This document shows positions 1 through 5,427 of a stretch of 6,559 nt of DNA, one piece after another. The stretch covers positions 1 to 6,559 of the forward strand of contig JALQSZ010000086.1 of the NCBI GenBank assembly GCA_023264135.1. The letters run 5' to 3'. Position 1 is the stretch's first letter. Every line of letters starts with the position of its first letter. Under the pieces are notes generated by a model. That model did no database searches, had not been told where the DNA came from, and worked only from the letters and a program-made list of their open reading frames with translations. Both the position numbers and the translations under genes were made by a program. Source of the DNA: Acidimicrobiales bacterium. GTDB lineage: Bacteria > Actinomycetota > Acidimicrobiia > Acidimicrobiales > Acidimicrobilacustridaceae.

Positions 1-40
1 ACCAGTCGCTCTGTTGCGTTTGATTCGTTTCAGGGGTCAT
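1..40 (-). CDS. 5' end of a riboswitch-controlled gene (possibly TerC family), truncated by the window edge
   Basis: An ATG at 40-38 opens a frame that stays open to the window edge and gives only 13 residues (MTPETNQTQQSDW). A Shine-Dalgarno GGAG at 51-48 lies 7 bases upstream, which supports this start; an in-frame TTG sits directly before it. The 13 residues are too few to recognise a family. The main clue is the upstream leader, which resembles the yybP-ykoY Mn2+ riboswitch. In bacteria that class normally precedes TerC-family membrane proteins, MntP exporters or P-type ATPases, so a Mn2+-linked membrane protein is inferred from context only. It is transcribed in the same direction as the TrkA pair but separated from it by 247 bases, so it probably has its own transcript. 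Confidence 0.45.
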   Translation of the reverse strand, partial: MTPETNQTQQSDW

Positions 41-47
41 CAAGGGG

Positions 48-55
48 CTCCGGTC
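48..55 (-). promoter_or_regulatory. Shine-Dalgarno region complementary to the riboswitch closing helix
   Basis: On the minus strand 55-48 reads GACCGGAG; its GGAG core is 7 bases from the ATG at 40. The same 8 bases are the exact reverse complement of 102-95 (CTCCGGTC), the 3' strand of the aptamer's proposed P1 helix. The ribosome binding site can therefore be masked whenever that strand is not held in P1. Confidence 0.6.
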
Positions 56-72
56 ATGTCACATGGACGATT

Positions 73-94
73 GGAGAACCGCGAACGGTTCACC
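73..94 (-). other. UUCG-tetraloop stem-loop in the riboswitch expression platform
   Basis: On the minus strand 91-86 (GAACCG) pairs perfectly with 81-76 (CGGTTC) around a TTCG loop. Two more G-C pairs (94-93 with 74-73) stack after one U-U mismatch. No U tract follows, so it is a poor intrinsic terminator. It sits exactly between the anti-Shine-Dalgarno strand (102-95) and the Shine-Dalgarno (55-48), where it would bring the two together and help nucleate the OFF structure. Confidence 0.6.
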
Positions 95-223
95 GACCGG
101 AGGTCTCTCCCGCTTGCCCGAGCTTGCGACTCAGACAAACCAGCGGCACCGGGAACTCAAGCCCGAAAGCCAGAGCGCCGTGATGACGACACCGCTGTGA
201 TGGGATACTCCCCTCACTGGATC
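95..223 (-). promoter_or_regulatory. Probable yybP-ykoY manganese riboswitch
   Basis: Read on the minus strand, the leader carries the hallmarks of the yybP-ykoY class. The conserved GGGGAGTA lies at 213-206, a CGTCATCAC stretch resembling the family's CGUCAAYAC starts near 188, and the second Mn2+-contacting loop GAGACC lies at 107-102. A closing helix can form from GATC (223-220) with GGTC (98-95) and GAGG (215-212) with CCTC (103-100). An internal helix forms from CAGCGG (196-191) with CCGCTG (146-141). Known members bind Mn2+ through the two conserved loops and switch on TerC-like or Mn2+-export genes. Here the 3' P1 strand is an exact complement of the downstream Shine-Dalgarno region, which suggests control of translation. 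The family assignment is from remembered consensus, not a covariance search. Confidence 0.7.
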
Positions 224-255
224 TTCAGTATTACCGCTCCGAGCGGCGCAGGCAT

Positions 256-273
256 GGTCAGGACGGCCCGACC
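256..273 (-). terminator. Possible weak terminator hairpin after the trkA pair
   Basis: As minus-strand RNA this is a 7-bp stem (GGUCGGG with CCUGACC, one G-U pair) around a CCGU loop, 14 bases after the TGA of the second TrkA gene. On the plus strand one pair becomes an A-C mismatch, so it is better formed in the minus transcript. No U tract follows. It may stop or protect the trkA mRNA ahead of the riboswitch. Confidence 0.35.
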
Positions 274-287
274 AGCCCTACGGGGGT

Positions 288-956
288 TCAGCCGACGAGG
301 ACCTTGCGCACTGCGTCTTCGTTTTCGGCCATGGCCAGCACGAGAACCTCGTCGCCACCGCCCAACGTGACATCGCCACGGGGGAAGATGACCTTGCCGT
401 CGCGCACGACCGCCACGATGGTTGATTCACGCGGAAGACCAAGATTCGCGATGGTGACGCCGTTGGCGGGCGAAGTGTCGGCGAGTCGGATCTCGGAAAG
501 TCGAGCCGCATCATTCTCGAAGGTCATGATGCGCACGAGCGAACCAACCGTGACGGCCTCTTCGACGAGTGCGGTGAGCATGTGCGGTGTCGACACCGAA
601 ACATCGACGCCCCAACTTGCGTTGAACATCCATTCGTTCGAAGGGTTGTTCACGCGAGCGATCACGCGAGGAACACTGAATTCCTGTTTGGCGAGAAGAG
701 AGATCACGAGGTTGTCTTCGTCGTCACCAGTAACGGCAACAACGACATCGGCGCGATCGGGTTCGGCCTTTGCAAATTCCGAAACTTCACAGCCGTCGAC
801 AACAAGCCACTTCACGCCGGCGGGTTCGCCATCGGCCTGTGCCTGAGCAACGCGAGCGGGATCGACTTCAACAATGAGAACTTCGTGACCTGCTTGCTGG
901 AGTTCGGTGGCAATGTAGGTGCCAACGTTTCCACCACCTGCAATGACGACGCGCAT
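288..956 (-). CDS. ceoC: TrkA-family K+ uptake regulatory subunit, CeoC-type
   Basis: This 222-residue protein has the layout of a single RCK unit. An N-terminal NAD-binding Rossmann domain spans about 1-122, with the dinucleotide loop G7-x-G9-x-x-G12 and an acidic Glu30 at the end of strand 2. A TrkA-C (RCK_C) domain covers about 140-220. RCK proteins form rings on the cytosolic side of Trk/Ktr K+ channels and gate them in response to nucleotides. The stretch ATGDD...SLLAKQEFSVPRVIARVN and the following GVDVSVSTPHML recall mycobacterial CeoC (annotated TrkB). The ATG at 956-954 shares one base with the TGA of the upstream gene (TGATG) and has a GGAGGT at 970-965, 8 bases away, so translation is probably coupled. 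No channel subunit lies in the window, so the partner pore is unknown. Confidence 0.93.
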   Translation of the reverse strand: MRVVIAGGGNVGTYIATELQQAGHEVLIVEVDPARVAQAQADGEPAGVKWLVVDGCEVSEFAKAEPDRADVVVAVTGDDEDNLVISLLAKQEFSVPRVIARVNNPSNEWMFNASWGVDVSVSTPHMLTALVEEAVTVGSLVRIMTFENDAARLSEIRLADTSPANGVTIANLGLPRESTIVAVVRDGKVIFPRGDVTLGGGDEVLVLAMAENEDAVRKVLVG

Positions 957-1627
957 CAGTGATGACCTCCTTGGGTCGGTGCCGCCGCAAGATGACGGTC
1001 GAAGTCTCCGATGTGATCGCCATCGATTGCGACCCAAACAATGTCGCCTTCTTGCGCAAGCAACGCAGGGCTTACAAGTTGCGCAACACCAAGTCGAGTC
1101 AGCGCAACAACTCGGGAACGACCTTCGGTTTCAAGTTCGATGAGCGGACGACCGGCCCAGGAAACAGGCACAACGCGCTCAACCAAACACACGCGAGCAC
1201 TTGGGTCGACCCATTCGACGCCATCGGTGTCGGGCTGAATACGACGAAGGACTCGTTCGATCGCCCATTGCACAGTGGCAACTGTTGAAATACCGAGGCG
1301 TTCGTAAATTGCGGCGCGACGCTGATCGTAAATACGAGCGACAACGCGATCGACATGGAAGAACTCGCGGGCGGTGCGGGCGATGAGGATGTTGGAGTTA
1401 TCGCCATTGGTAACAGCGGCAAGAGCATCAGCTCGTTCGATGCCCGCAGCACGAAGTCGTGTGCGATCGAACCCGACACCAACGATGGTGTCTCCGCTGA
1501 AGTTTTCTGGCAGACGACGAAACGCCGTTGCCTTTCGGTCGATCACCGAAACGGTGTGACCTTGTTCAACCAATGTGGCGGCCAGACCAGAACCAACTCG
1601 GCCGCATCCAACAACGACGACGTGCAC
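956..1627 (-). CDS. trkA: TrkA-family K+ uptake regulatory subunit, CeoB-type
   Basis: This 223-residue RCK protein is the first gene of the minus-strand operon. Its Rossmann domain (about 1-125) carries G7-x-G9-x-x-G12 and Asp30 at the end of strand 2, the usual NAD-ribose ligand. The TAVTNGDNSN-like segment around 70-80 and RVVARIYDQRRAAIYERLG (94-112) closely recall mycobacterial CeoB. A shorter, more divergent RCK_C domain follows (about 140-207). The GTG start is chosen because GGAGGTGG lies 6 bases upstream at 1641-1634 and the Rossmann strand begins at residue 2. The frame stays open further upstream but that part has no family resemblance and runs into zwf. It overlaps the CeoC-type gene by one base. 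The two probably form a hetero-oligomeric gating ring, judging by the conserved pairing in actinobacteria. Confidence 0.93.
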   Translation of the reverse strand: MHVVVVGCGRVGSGLAATLVEQGHTVSVIDRKATAFRRLPENFSGDTIVGVGFDRTRLRAAGIERADALAAVTNGDNSNILIARTAREFFHVDRVVARIYDQRRAAIYERLGISTVATVQWAIERVLRRIQPDTDGVEWVDPSARVCLVERVVPVSWAGRPLIELETEGRSRVVALTRLGVAQLVSPALLAQEGDIVWVAIDGDHIGDFDRHLAAAPTQGGHH

Positions 1628-1633
1628 TTCGCA

Positions 1634-1641
1634 CCACCTCC
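1634..1641 (-). promoter_or_regulatory. Strong Shine-Dalgarno fixing the GTG start of the CeoB-type gene
   Basis: GGAGGTGG on the minus strand ends 6 bases before the GTG at 1627. It is the only good ribosome binding site near the start of the Rossmann domain. A perfect 6-bp hairpin lies just 2 bases upstream of it. Confidence 0.8.
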
Positions 1642-1643
1642 AG

Positions 1644-1659
1644 GTGTCCCGGTGGACAC
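1644..1659 (-). other. Stem-loop in the leader of the CeoB-type gene
   Basis: GTGTCC and GGACAC form a perfect 6-bp stem with a 4-base loop, ending 2 bases upstream of the Shine-Dalgarno. The CCACC inside it (1655-1651) is complementary to GGTGG in the Shine-Dalgarno (1638-1634), and a second CCACC lies at 1664-1660. Alternative folding could therefore hide the ribosome binding site. Function is unproven. Confidence 0.4.
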
Positions 1660-1667
1660 GGTGGTCG

Positions 1668-1673
1668 ATCCTA
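1668..1673 (-). promoter_or_regulatory. Candidate -10 element for the trkA operon
   Basis: TAGGAT on the minus strand, about 40 bases upstream of the GTG, resembles an actinobacterial -10 box. No convincing -35 lies 16-18 bases upstream, so this is a weak call. Confidence 0.25.
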
Positions 1674-1713
1674 TGACCGTGGTCCGGCAACGGAAAGACG
1701 AAACGGCATCTGT

Positions 1714-1730
1714 TCACATCCGCGTCACAT
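1714..1730 (+). promoter_or_regulatory. Direct-repeat candidate operator in the divergent trkA/zwf region
   Basis: TCACAT occurs at 1714-1719 and again at 1725-1730, exactly 11 bases apart, and a third copy is at 1771-1776. Tandem half-sites one helical turn apart are typical of OmpR/PhoP-type response regulators. Actinobacterial PhoP boxes (TCACAG repeats in mycobacteria, GTTCAC repeats in Streptomyces) are similar, and here the first copy is preceded by GT (GTTCACAT). The site lies between two divergent genes and could serve either. The rest of 1628-1855 holds no gene and no promoter that I can name with confidence. Confidence 0.35.
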
Positions 1731-1855
1731 AAGAAAAACGCAAAGATGCAACGGTTCGTGATGACCGCAGTCACATTGCCGCTCAGAGCAGGCCGCCGCG
1801 GCGACACAGTCCTGAGTAGTTTGAGCGGCGACCACGGCTTCTCGAGGGAGACCCA

Positions 1856-3274
1856 ATGCCGCTGAAGTCCCCAACCGATGCACCTCGCTCTGACCTCCTC
1901 GTGATGTTCGGGGCCACGGGCGATCTGGCCAAGAAGAAGCTCTTCCCCGCTATTTATCGCCTCGAATGCCGCGGACACCTTGGTATTCCGGTCATTGGCG
2001 TGGCCCTCGATGCCTGGACCGATGACGATCTGCGCAACCACTGCCGTGAGTCGATCGCTGAGGCCGGTGAGGAATGGGACCAAGCCGCCTTTGATCGCCT
2101 TGCCTCAAAGCTCACCTATGTCAGCGGTGACTACGCCGATCCGGCGACCTTTGCCGAACTCGCTCGCAAAGCCGGCGGCGCAACCCATCCGATCTTCCAT
2201 CTGGCCATTCCTCCTTCGCTGTTCGCCACCGTGGCAACGGGAATCGCCACCGCAGGAATGGCCGACGGCGCACGTCTCATCATCGAGAAGCCCTTTGGCC
2301 GCGACTACGACTCCGCAGTCGCCCTGAACGCAACACTCCACGAATATTTTTCTGAATCAGCGATCTTCCGCATCGATCACTTTGTTGGCAAAGAAGCGCT
2401 TCGCAGTTTGTTGGTCACGCGATTCGCAAACGCGATTGTCGAACCGCTTTGGAATCGCAACGTCGTGTCGTCCGTGAAGATCACCATGGCCGAAGCATTC
2501 GGCGTTGAAGATCGTGGAAGCTTTTACGACTCCGTGGGCGCAATGCGCGACGTGATGCAAAACCATCTCCTTCAGATGGTTGCGCTCCTCGCGATGGAAC
2601 AACCAGTGAACGAACACTCAAAAGCGTTGCGCGATGAAAAGGGCAAGGTTCTCGAAGCGTGTCGTGTTGTTGATCCGAAACATTTTGTTCGCGGCCAATA
2701 CAACGGATACCTCGATGTTCCCGGAGTGAAACCGAATTCCGATACGGAGACCTACGCGGCCTTCCGACTCGATATCGATTCACCGCGTTGGAGTGGCGTT
2801 CCGTTTTACCTGCGCGCCGGCAAGGCTCTCGCTGAAACCGTCACCGAAATGACAATCGAATTCAAAAGCCCGCCGCGTCCACTTTGGATCGATCATCACG
2901 ATCATGTTCCGAACAATTCAATTCGCATCGAAGCAAAGCCCGAGAACTTCGCGGCTATTACCTGGCTCCACAAAGAACCGGGCGAAACGATGATGCCCGA
3001 AGCGATCACGCTCGCCCCACCACCCGATGAACGCCGAGACACTGGGCCGGAACCGTACGAACTTCTGATTGAAGAAGCGATGAAGGGCGATCCAACGCTG
3101 TTTGCTCGTGAAGATTCGGTTCTCGAGTCGTGGCGAATCGTGGAACGCATCCTCACCGACTACCCACCCGTTGAACGTTACGAACAAGGTTCGTGGGGTC
3201 CGGCCGATGCATCGAAACTCACGCGAGGCCATGGTGGATGGCCGAGCGAACCACCGATCGATCCCAACGCGTGA
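1856..3274 (+). CDS. zwf: Glucose-6-phosphate 1-dehydrogenase (short, Zwf1-type)
   Basis: The enzyme oxidises glucose 6-phosphate to 6-phosphogluconolactone and makes NADPH, the entry step of the oxidative pentose phosphate pathway, in the cytosol. The 472-residue protein shows the whole family signature: nucleotide loop GATGDLA (19-25), EKPFG (144-148), the substrate motif RIDHFVGKE (172-180, with His175 and Lys179), and GAMRDVMQNHLLQ (228-240) with the catalytic base His237. GVPFYLRAGKAL (315-324) supplies the later Lys. The classical tyrosine after the motif's His is Phe here. This and the shortness match mycobacterial Zwf1 (about 466 residues) rather than the longer Zwf2 that pairs with OpcA; no opcA, gnd or tal is in the window. 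The ATG at 1856 has GAGGGAG at 1844-1850. The stop overlaps the next gene's GTG by 4 bases. Confidence 0.96.
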   Translation: MPLKSPTDAPRSDLLVMFGATGDLAKKKLFPAIYRLECRGHLGIPVIGVALDAWTDDDLRNHCRESIAEAGEEWDQAAFDRLASKLTYVSGDYADPATFAELARKAGGATHPIFHLAIPPSLFATVATGIATAGMADGARLIIEKPFGRDYDSAVALNATLHEYFSESAIFRIDHFVGKEALRSLLVTRFANAIVEPLWNRNVVSSVKITMAEAFGVEDRGSFYDSVGAMRDVMQNHLLQMVALLAMEQPVNEHSKALRDEKGKVLEACRVVDPKHFVRGQYNGYLDVPGVKPNSDTETYAAFRLDIDSPRWSGVPFYLRAGKALAETVTEMTIEFKSPPRPLWIDHHDHVPNNSIRIEAKPENFAAITWLHKEPGETMMPEAITLAPPPDERRDTGPEPYELLIEEAMKGDPTLFAREDSVLESWRIVERILTDYPPVERYEQGSWGPADASKLTRGHGGWPSEPPIDPNA

Positions 3275-3852
3275 ACGCTGCGGTTGATCTTCCATTGCTC
3301 TACGTCGTTCGTCATGGCGCGACGGAATGGAGCAAAAGCGGTCAACACACGGGCCGAACCGATATTCCGCTGTTGCCTGAAGGCGAAGATCAAGCCCGCG
3401 CAACCGGCAAACTTCTGACCGACATCGATTTCTCGCTCGTGTTGTGCAGTCCGATGCAGCGCGCGCAACGAACCTGCGAACTTGCTGGCCTTCGAGACCA
3501 GGCCGTTCTCGACGACGACCTTCACGAGTGGGACTACGGCGACTACGAAGGTGTCACCACACCCACTATTCGCGAAACCGTTCCCGGTTGGACGGTCTGG
3601 AACGGGACCTGTCCCAACGGCGAAACCATCGAGCAGGTTTCGGCTCGAGCCGACCGAGTCATCGAGCGAGTGCGCGCGCAAGAAGGCAACGCGATCGTGT
3701 TTGCGCACGGACACATTCTTCGGGTGTTGACTGCCCGCTGGTGCGAACTTGCCCCGATCGAGGGCCGACGGTTCATCCTCGATCCCGCAACCCTCAGCAT
3801 TCTCGGCTGGGAGCGCGACACCCCCGCAGTGCGCCAGTGGAACAGCCGCTAA
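3271..3852 (+). CDS. Histidine phosphatase, Shb17/Rv3214-like (possible sedoheptulose-1,7-bisphosphatase)
   Basis: This 193-residue cytosolic protein belongs to the histidine phosphatase (phosphoglycerate mutase-like) superfamily. RHGATEW (14-20) gives the phospho-accepting His15 and Arg14, SPMQRAQRT (60-68) the second Arg at 64, EWDYGDYEG (86-94) the acidic Glu86, and FAHGH (144-148) the second catalytic His146. The segments TEWSKSGQHTG, DDDL-EW-YGDYEG, NGET and VFAHGH recall yeast Shb17, which removes a phosphate from sedoheptulose 1,7-bisphosphate. Mycobacterial Rv3214, wrongly named entD/gpm2 and characterised as a phosphatase, shares them too. The GTG start overlaps the zwf stop as GTGA and has no Shine-Dalgarno of its own, so translation is probably coupled to zwf. 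An upstream in-frame ATG at 3193 would add 26 residues inside zwf without family resemblance. A mutase role is unlikely; the substrate is inferred. Confidence 0.9.
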   Translation: MNAAVDLPLLYVVRHGATEWSKSGQHTGRTDIPLLPEGEDQARATGKLLTDIDFSLVLCSPMQRAQRTCELAGLRDQAVLDDDLHEWDYGDYEGVTTPTIRETVPGWTVWNGTCPNGETIEQVSARADRVIERVRAQEGNAIVFAHGHILRVLTARWCELAPIEGRRFILDPATLSILGWERDTPAVRQWNSR

Positions 3853-3911
3853 TCCACTTCACGTAGTCCGACAGAGGACCGCGAACTGCGCCTAGCGTTA
3901 CGTCACCGATC

Positions 3912-3920
3912 GAAGGGGAA
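3912..3920 (+). promoter_or_regulatory. Ribosome binding site of the sugar porter
   Basis: GAAGGGGAA ends 2 bases before the ATG at 3923, with its GGGG core 4 bases away. The rest of the 70-base gap 3853-3922 shows only a 4-bp stem (3866-3879) without a U tract and no clear promoter, so read-through from the zwf operon is possible. Confidence 0.6.
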
Positions 3921-3922
3921 TC

Positions 3923-5383
3923 ATGGGCGAGGACTTCAGCACCACAACTTCAAACGCGGCCGCACCAAAGCCAAAGCTTGGTATCTGGTTGCTGTTAGTC
4001 GGCGCCGTCATCATGTTGGCCGGCCTTCTCTTTGGTTACGACCAAGGCGTTATCGCTGGCGCGCTCGACGGTATTCAGAAGTCGTTTGGTGCCAGCACCA
4101 CGATGATTCAGATCATCACGTCGTGGGTCACCCTTGGTGCACTTGTCGGCGCGTTGGTCGCTGGTGTCATGGCCGACAAACTCGGTCGTCGCGTCACCAT
4201 TCTTCTTGCCGCCGTTCTTTTCACGATCGGCGCGTTGCTCGAAGCTCTCGCACCCGGAACAACCGTTCTTGTCATCGGTCGCCTCATTGTTGGTTTCGGC
4301 GTCGGTGTCGCATCGGTTGCTGCACCGCTCTACGCAGCGGAACAAGCACCGACCCGCCTTCGCGGTCGCTTCGTTTCGATGTACCAACTTGCGATCACCA
4401 TCGGCATTTTCATCGCCTATCTCGTTGATCAAGCGCTCATCAACAACGACATGTGGCGCGTCATGCTCGGTGTTTCTGCAGTTCCTGCGGTCCTCTTATT
4501 CGTCGTCATGCTTCCGATGCCCGATTCACCTCGTTGGTTTGTGAAAGTCGGTCGTCGAGACGACGCGATCAAAGCGCTCAGCAAAGTTCGACCCGATGTC
4601 GATGCCAATGCAGAGGTGTCGGAAATCGAGAAGGCCGCCGCTGAAGACGATGCAAATAAAGCAACGTGGGCGGAAGTGTTCTCCAAGAAACTTCGTAAGC
4701 CGCTCATGATCGGCATCGGCCTCGCGGTCTTCCAGCAGATCACCGGCATCAACGCCATCATTTATTACGCCAACAAGATCTTTGCTCAGGCCGGATTCTC
4801 GACTCCCGAGGACCAAGCATCGGCAACGACGTGGGCGATCGGTGGCGTCAATGTTCTTGCCACGCTTATTGCCGTTGCGTACGTCGATCGCTTTGGTCGC
4901 CGCCCGTTGTTGCTCGCCGGTTTGGTTGGCATGGCATCCGCGCTTGTCACTGTTGGCATTTCGTTCCACTTCATGGACAACGCCGATACCAGCGGTGCTG
5001 GAACCGGCGGCCCGACCACCGCGGGAATCATCACCCTTGTTGCCCGTGTGGTGTTCATCGCATCGTTCGCCTTTTCGCTCGGCCCCGTGGTCTGGACCGT
5101 CATCAATGAGATCTTCCCGAACCGAGTTCGTGGCCGAGCGGTGGCCGTGGCCACTGCGGTCAACTGGGGCTCGGCCTGGCTTGTTAGCCAGTTCTTCCTG
5201 ACCCTCATCGACTCAATCGGCAACTCCGCCACCTTCTATTTGTTCGGTGGTTTCGCCGTCATCGCCTACGTCTGGATCTGGAAGACCGTGCCCGAAACCA
5301 AGGGCCGCACCCTCGAAGAGATCCAAGAAATCTGGGAAGACGACAATCCTGTGCAGGCGCAGCGCGACGCTGGCACGCTGTAG
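3923..5383 (+). CDS. MFS sugar:proton symporter (sugar porter family, XylE/GalP-like)
   Basis: This 486-residue membrane protein belongs to the sugar porter family (TC 2.A.1.1), with 12 expected helices and a cytosolic N-tail of about 20 residues. The family signatures appear in order: FGYDQGVIAG (37-46), DKLGRR (85-90), GRLIVGFGVG (119-128), a PETSPRW-like MPDSPRW (199-205), the large central cytosolic loop (about 206-258), QQITGINAIIYY (271-282), VDRFGRR (321-327), the WTVINEIFP segment (391-399) and PETKGRT (457-463). QQ271-272 and Asn277 match the sugar-contacting residues of XylE. Asp40 matches the XylE proton-coupling Asp27, which is Asn in uniporter GLUTs, so it is probably a H+ symporter. 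The sugar (glucose, xylose, galactose or inositol) cannot be told. Its position behind zwf suits hexose or pentose uptake. Confidence 0.93.
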   Translation: MGEDFSTTTSNAAAPKPKLGIWLLLVGAVIMLAGLLFGYDQGVIAGALDGIQKSFGASTTMIQIITSWVTLGALVGALVAGVMADKLGRRVTILLAAVLFTIGALLEALAPGTTVLVIGRLIVGFGVGVASVAAPLYAAEQAPTRLRGRFVSMYQLAITIGIFIAYLVDQALINNDMWRVMLGVSAVPAVLLFVVMLPMPDSPRWFVKVGRRDDAIKALSKVRPDVDANAEVSEIEKAAAEDDANKATWAEVFSKKLRKPLMIGIGLAVFQQITGINAIIYYANKIFAQAGFSTPEDQASATTWAIGGVNVLATLIAVAYVDRFGRRPLLLAGLVGMASALVTVGISFHFMDNADTSGAGTGGPTTAGIITLVARVVFIASFAFSLGPVVWTVINEIFPNRVRGRAVAVATAVNWGSAWLVSQFFLTLIDSIGNSATFYLFGGFAVIAYVWIWKTVPETKGRTLEEIQEIWEDDNPVQAQRDAGTL

Positions 5384-5386
5384 CCA

Positions 5387-5404
5387 CCCGGTTTGTCGAC
5401 CGGG
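5387..5404 (+). terminator. GC-rich stem-loop after the sugar porter, possible terminator or attenuator
   Basis: CCCGGT (5387-5392) pairs perfectly with ACCGGG (5399-5404) around a 6-base loop, 3 bases after the TAG. No U tract follows. CCGGG (5400-5404) can instead pair with CCCGG (5414-5418), which covers the first bases of the thiolase Shine-Dalgarno, so the two hairpins exclude each other. Confidence 0.4.
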
Positions 5405-5416
5405 CCACCACTACCC

Positions 5417-5421
5417 GGGAG
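5417..5421 (+). promoter_or_regulatory. Shine-Dalgarno fixing the GTG start of the thiolase
   Basis: GGGAG lies 6 bases before the GTG at 5428, and the thiolase family's N-terminal strand begins right after that codon. No ATG in this frame offers a better start. Confidence 0.7.
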
Positions 5422-5427
5422 ACCACC

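Noticed and set aside
228..233. TAATAC as -10 box for the riboswitch transcript
   Set aside because: The position is plausible (about 5-10 bases before the aptamer), but no -35 at 16-18 bases is recognisable; the nearest TTGACC-like element (CTGACC) is 22 bases away.
48..287. ydaO-type c-di-AMP riboswitch, expected near K+ transport genes
   Set aside because: The conserved ydaO blocks are not visible on either strand, while the GGGGAGTA and GAGACC loops fit yybP-ykoY; the leader also points away from the trkA genes.
14..370. Open plus-strand frame of 118 codons over the left gap
   Set aside because: It covers the structured leader and the 3' end of the CeoC-type gene, has an Arg/Pro-rich composition typical of a shadow frame, no family motif and no ribosome binding site.
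1711..1731. CRP/FNR-type palindrome
   Set aside because: The TCACAT copies are direct, not inverted, so the TGTGA-N6-TCACA palindrome is absent.
1628..2083. N-terminal extension of the CeoB-type protein in the same frame
   Set aside because: The extra 152 residues run antisense through zwf and the promoter region and have no family resemblance; the GTG at 1627 with GGAGGTGG fits the family length.
2918..3403. Long minus-strand frames opposite zwf and the phosphatase
   Set aside because: They are antisense shadows of strongly recognised coding sequence, without family motifs or ribosome binding sites.
3866..3879. Terminator after the phosphatase
   Set aside because: Only a 4-bp stem with a 6-base loop and no U tract; too weak to call.
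3995..5232. Several long frames on both strands over the sugar porter
   Set aside because: Biased composition (Arg/Ser/Cys-rich or Asp/Arg-rich) and complete overlap with an intact MFS gene mark them as shadows.
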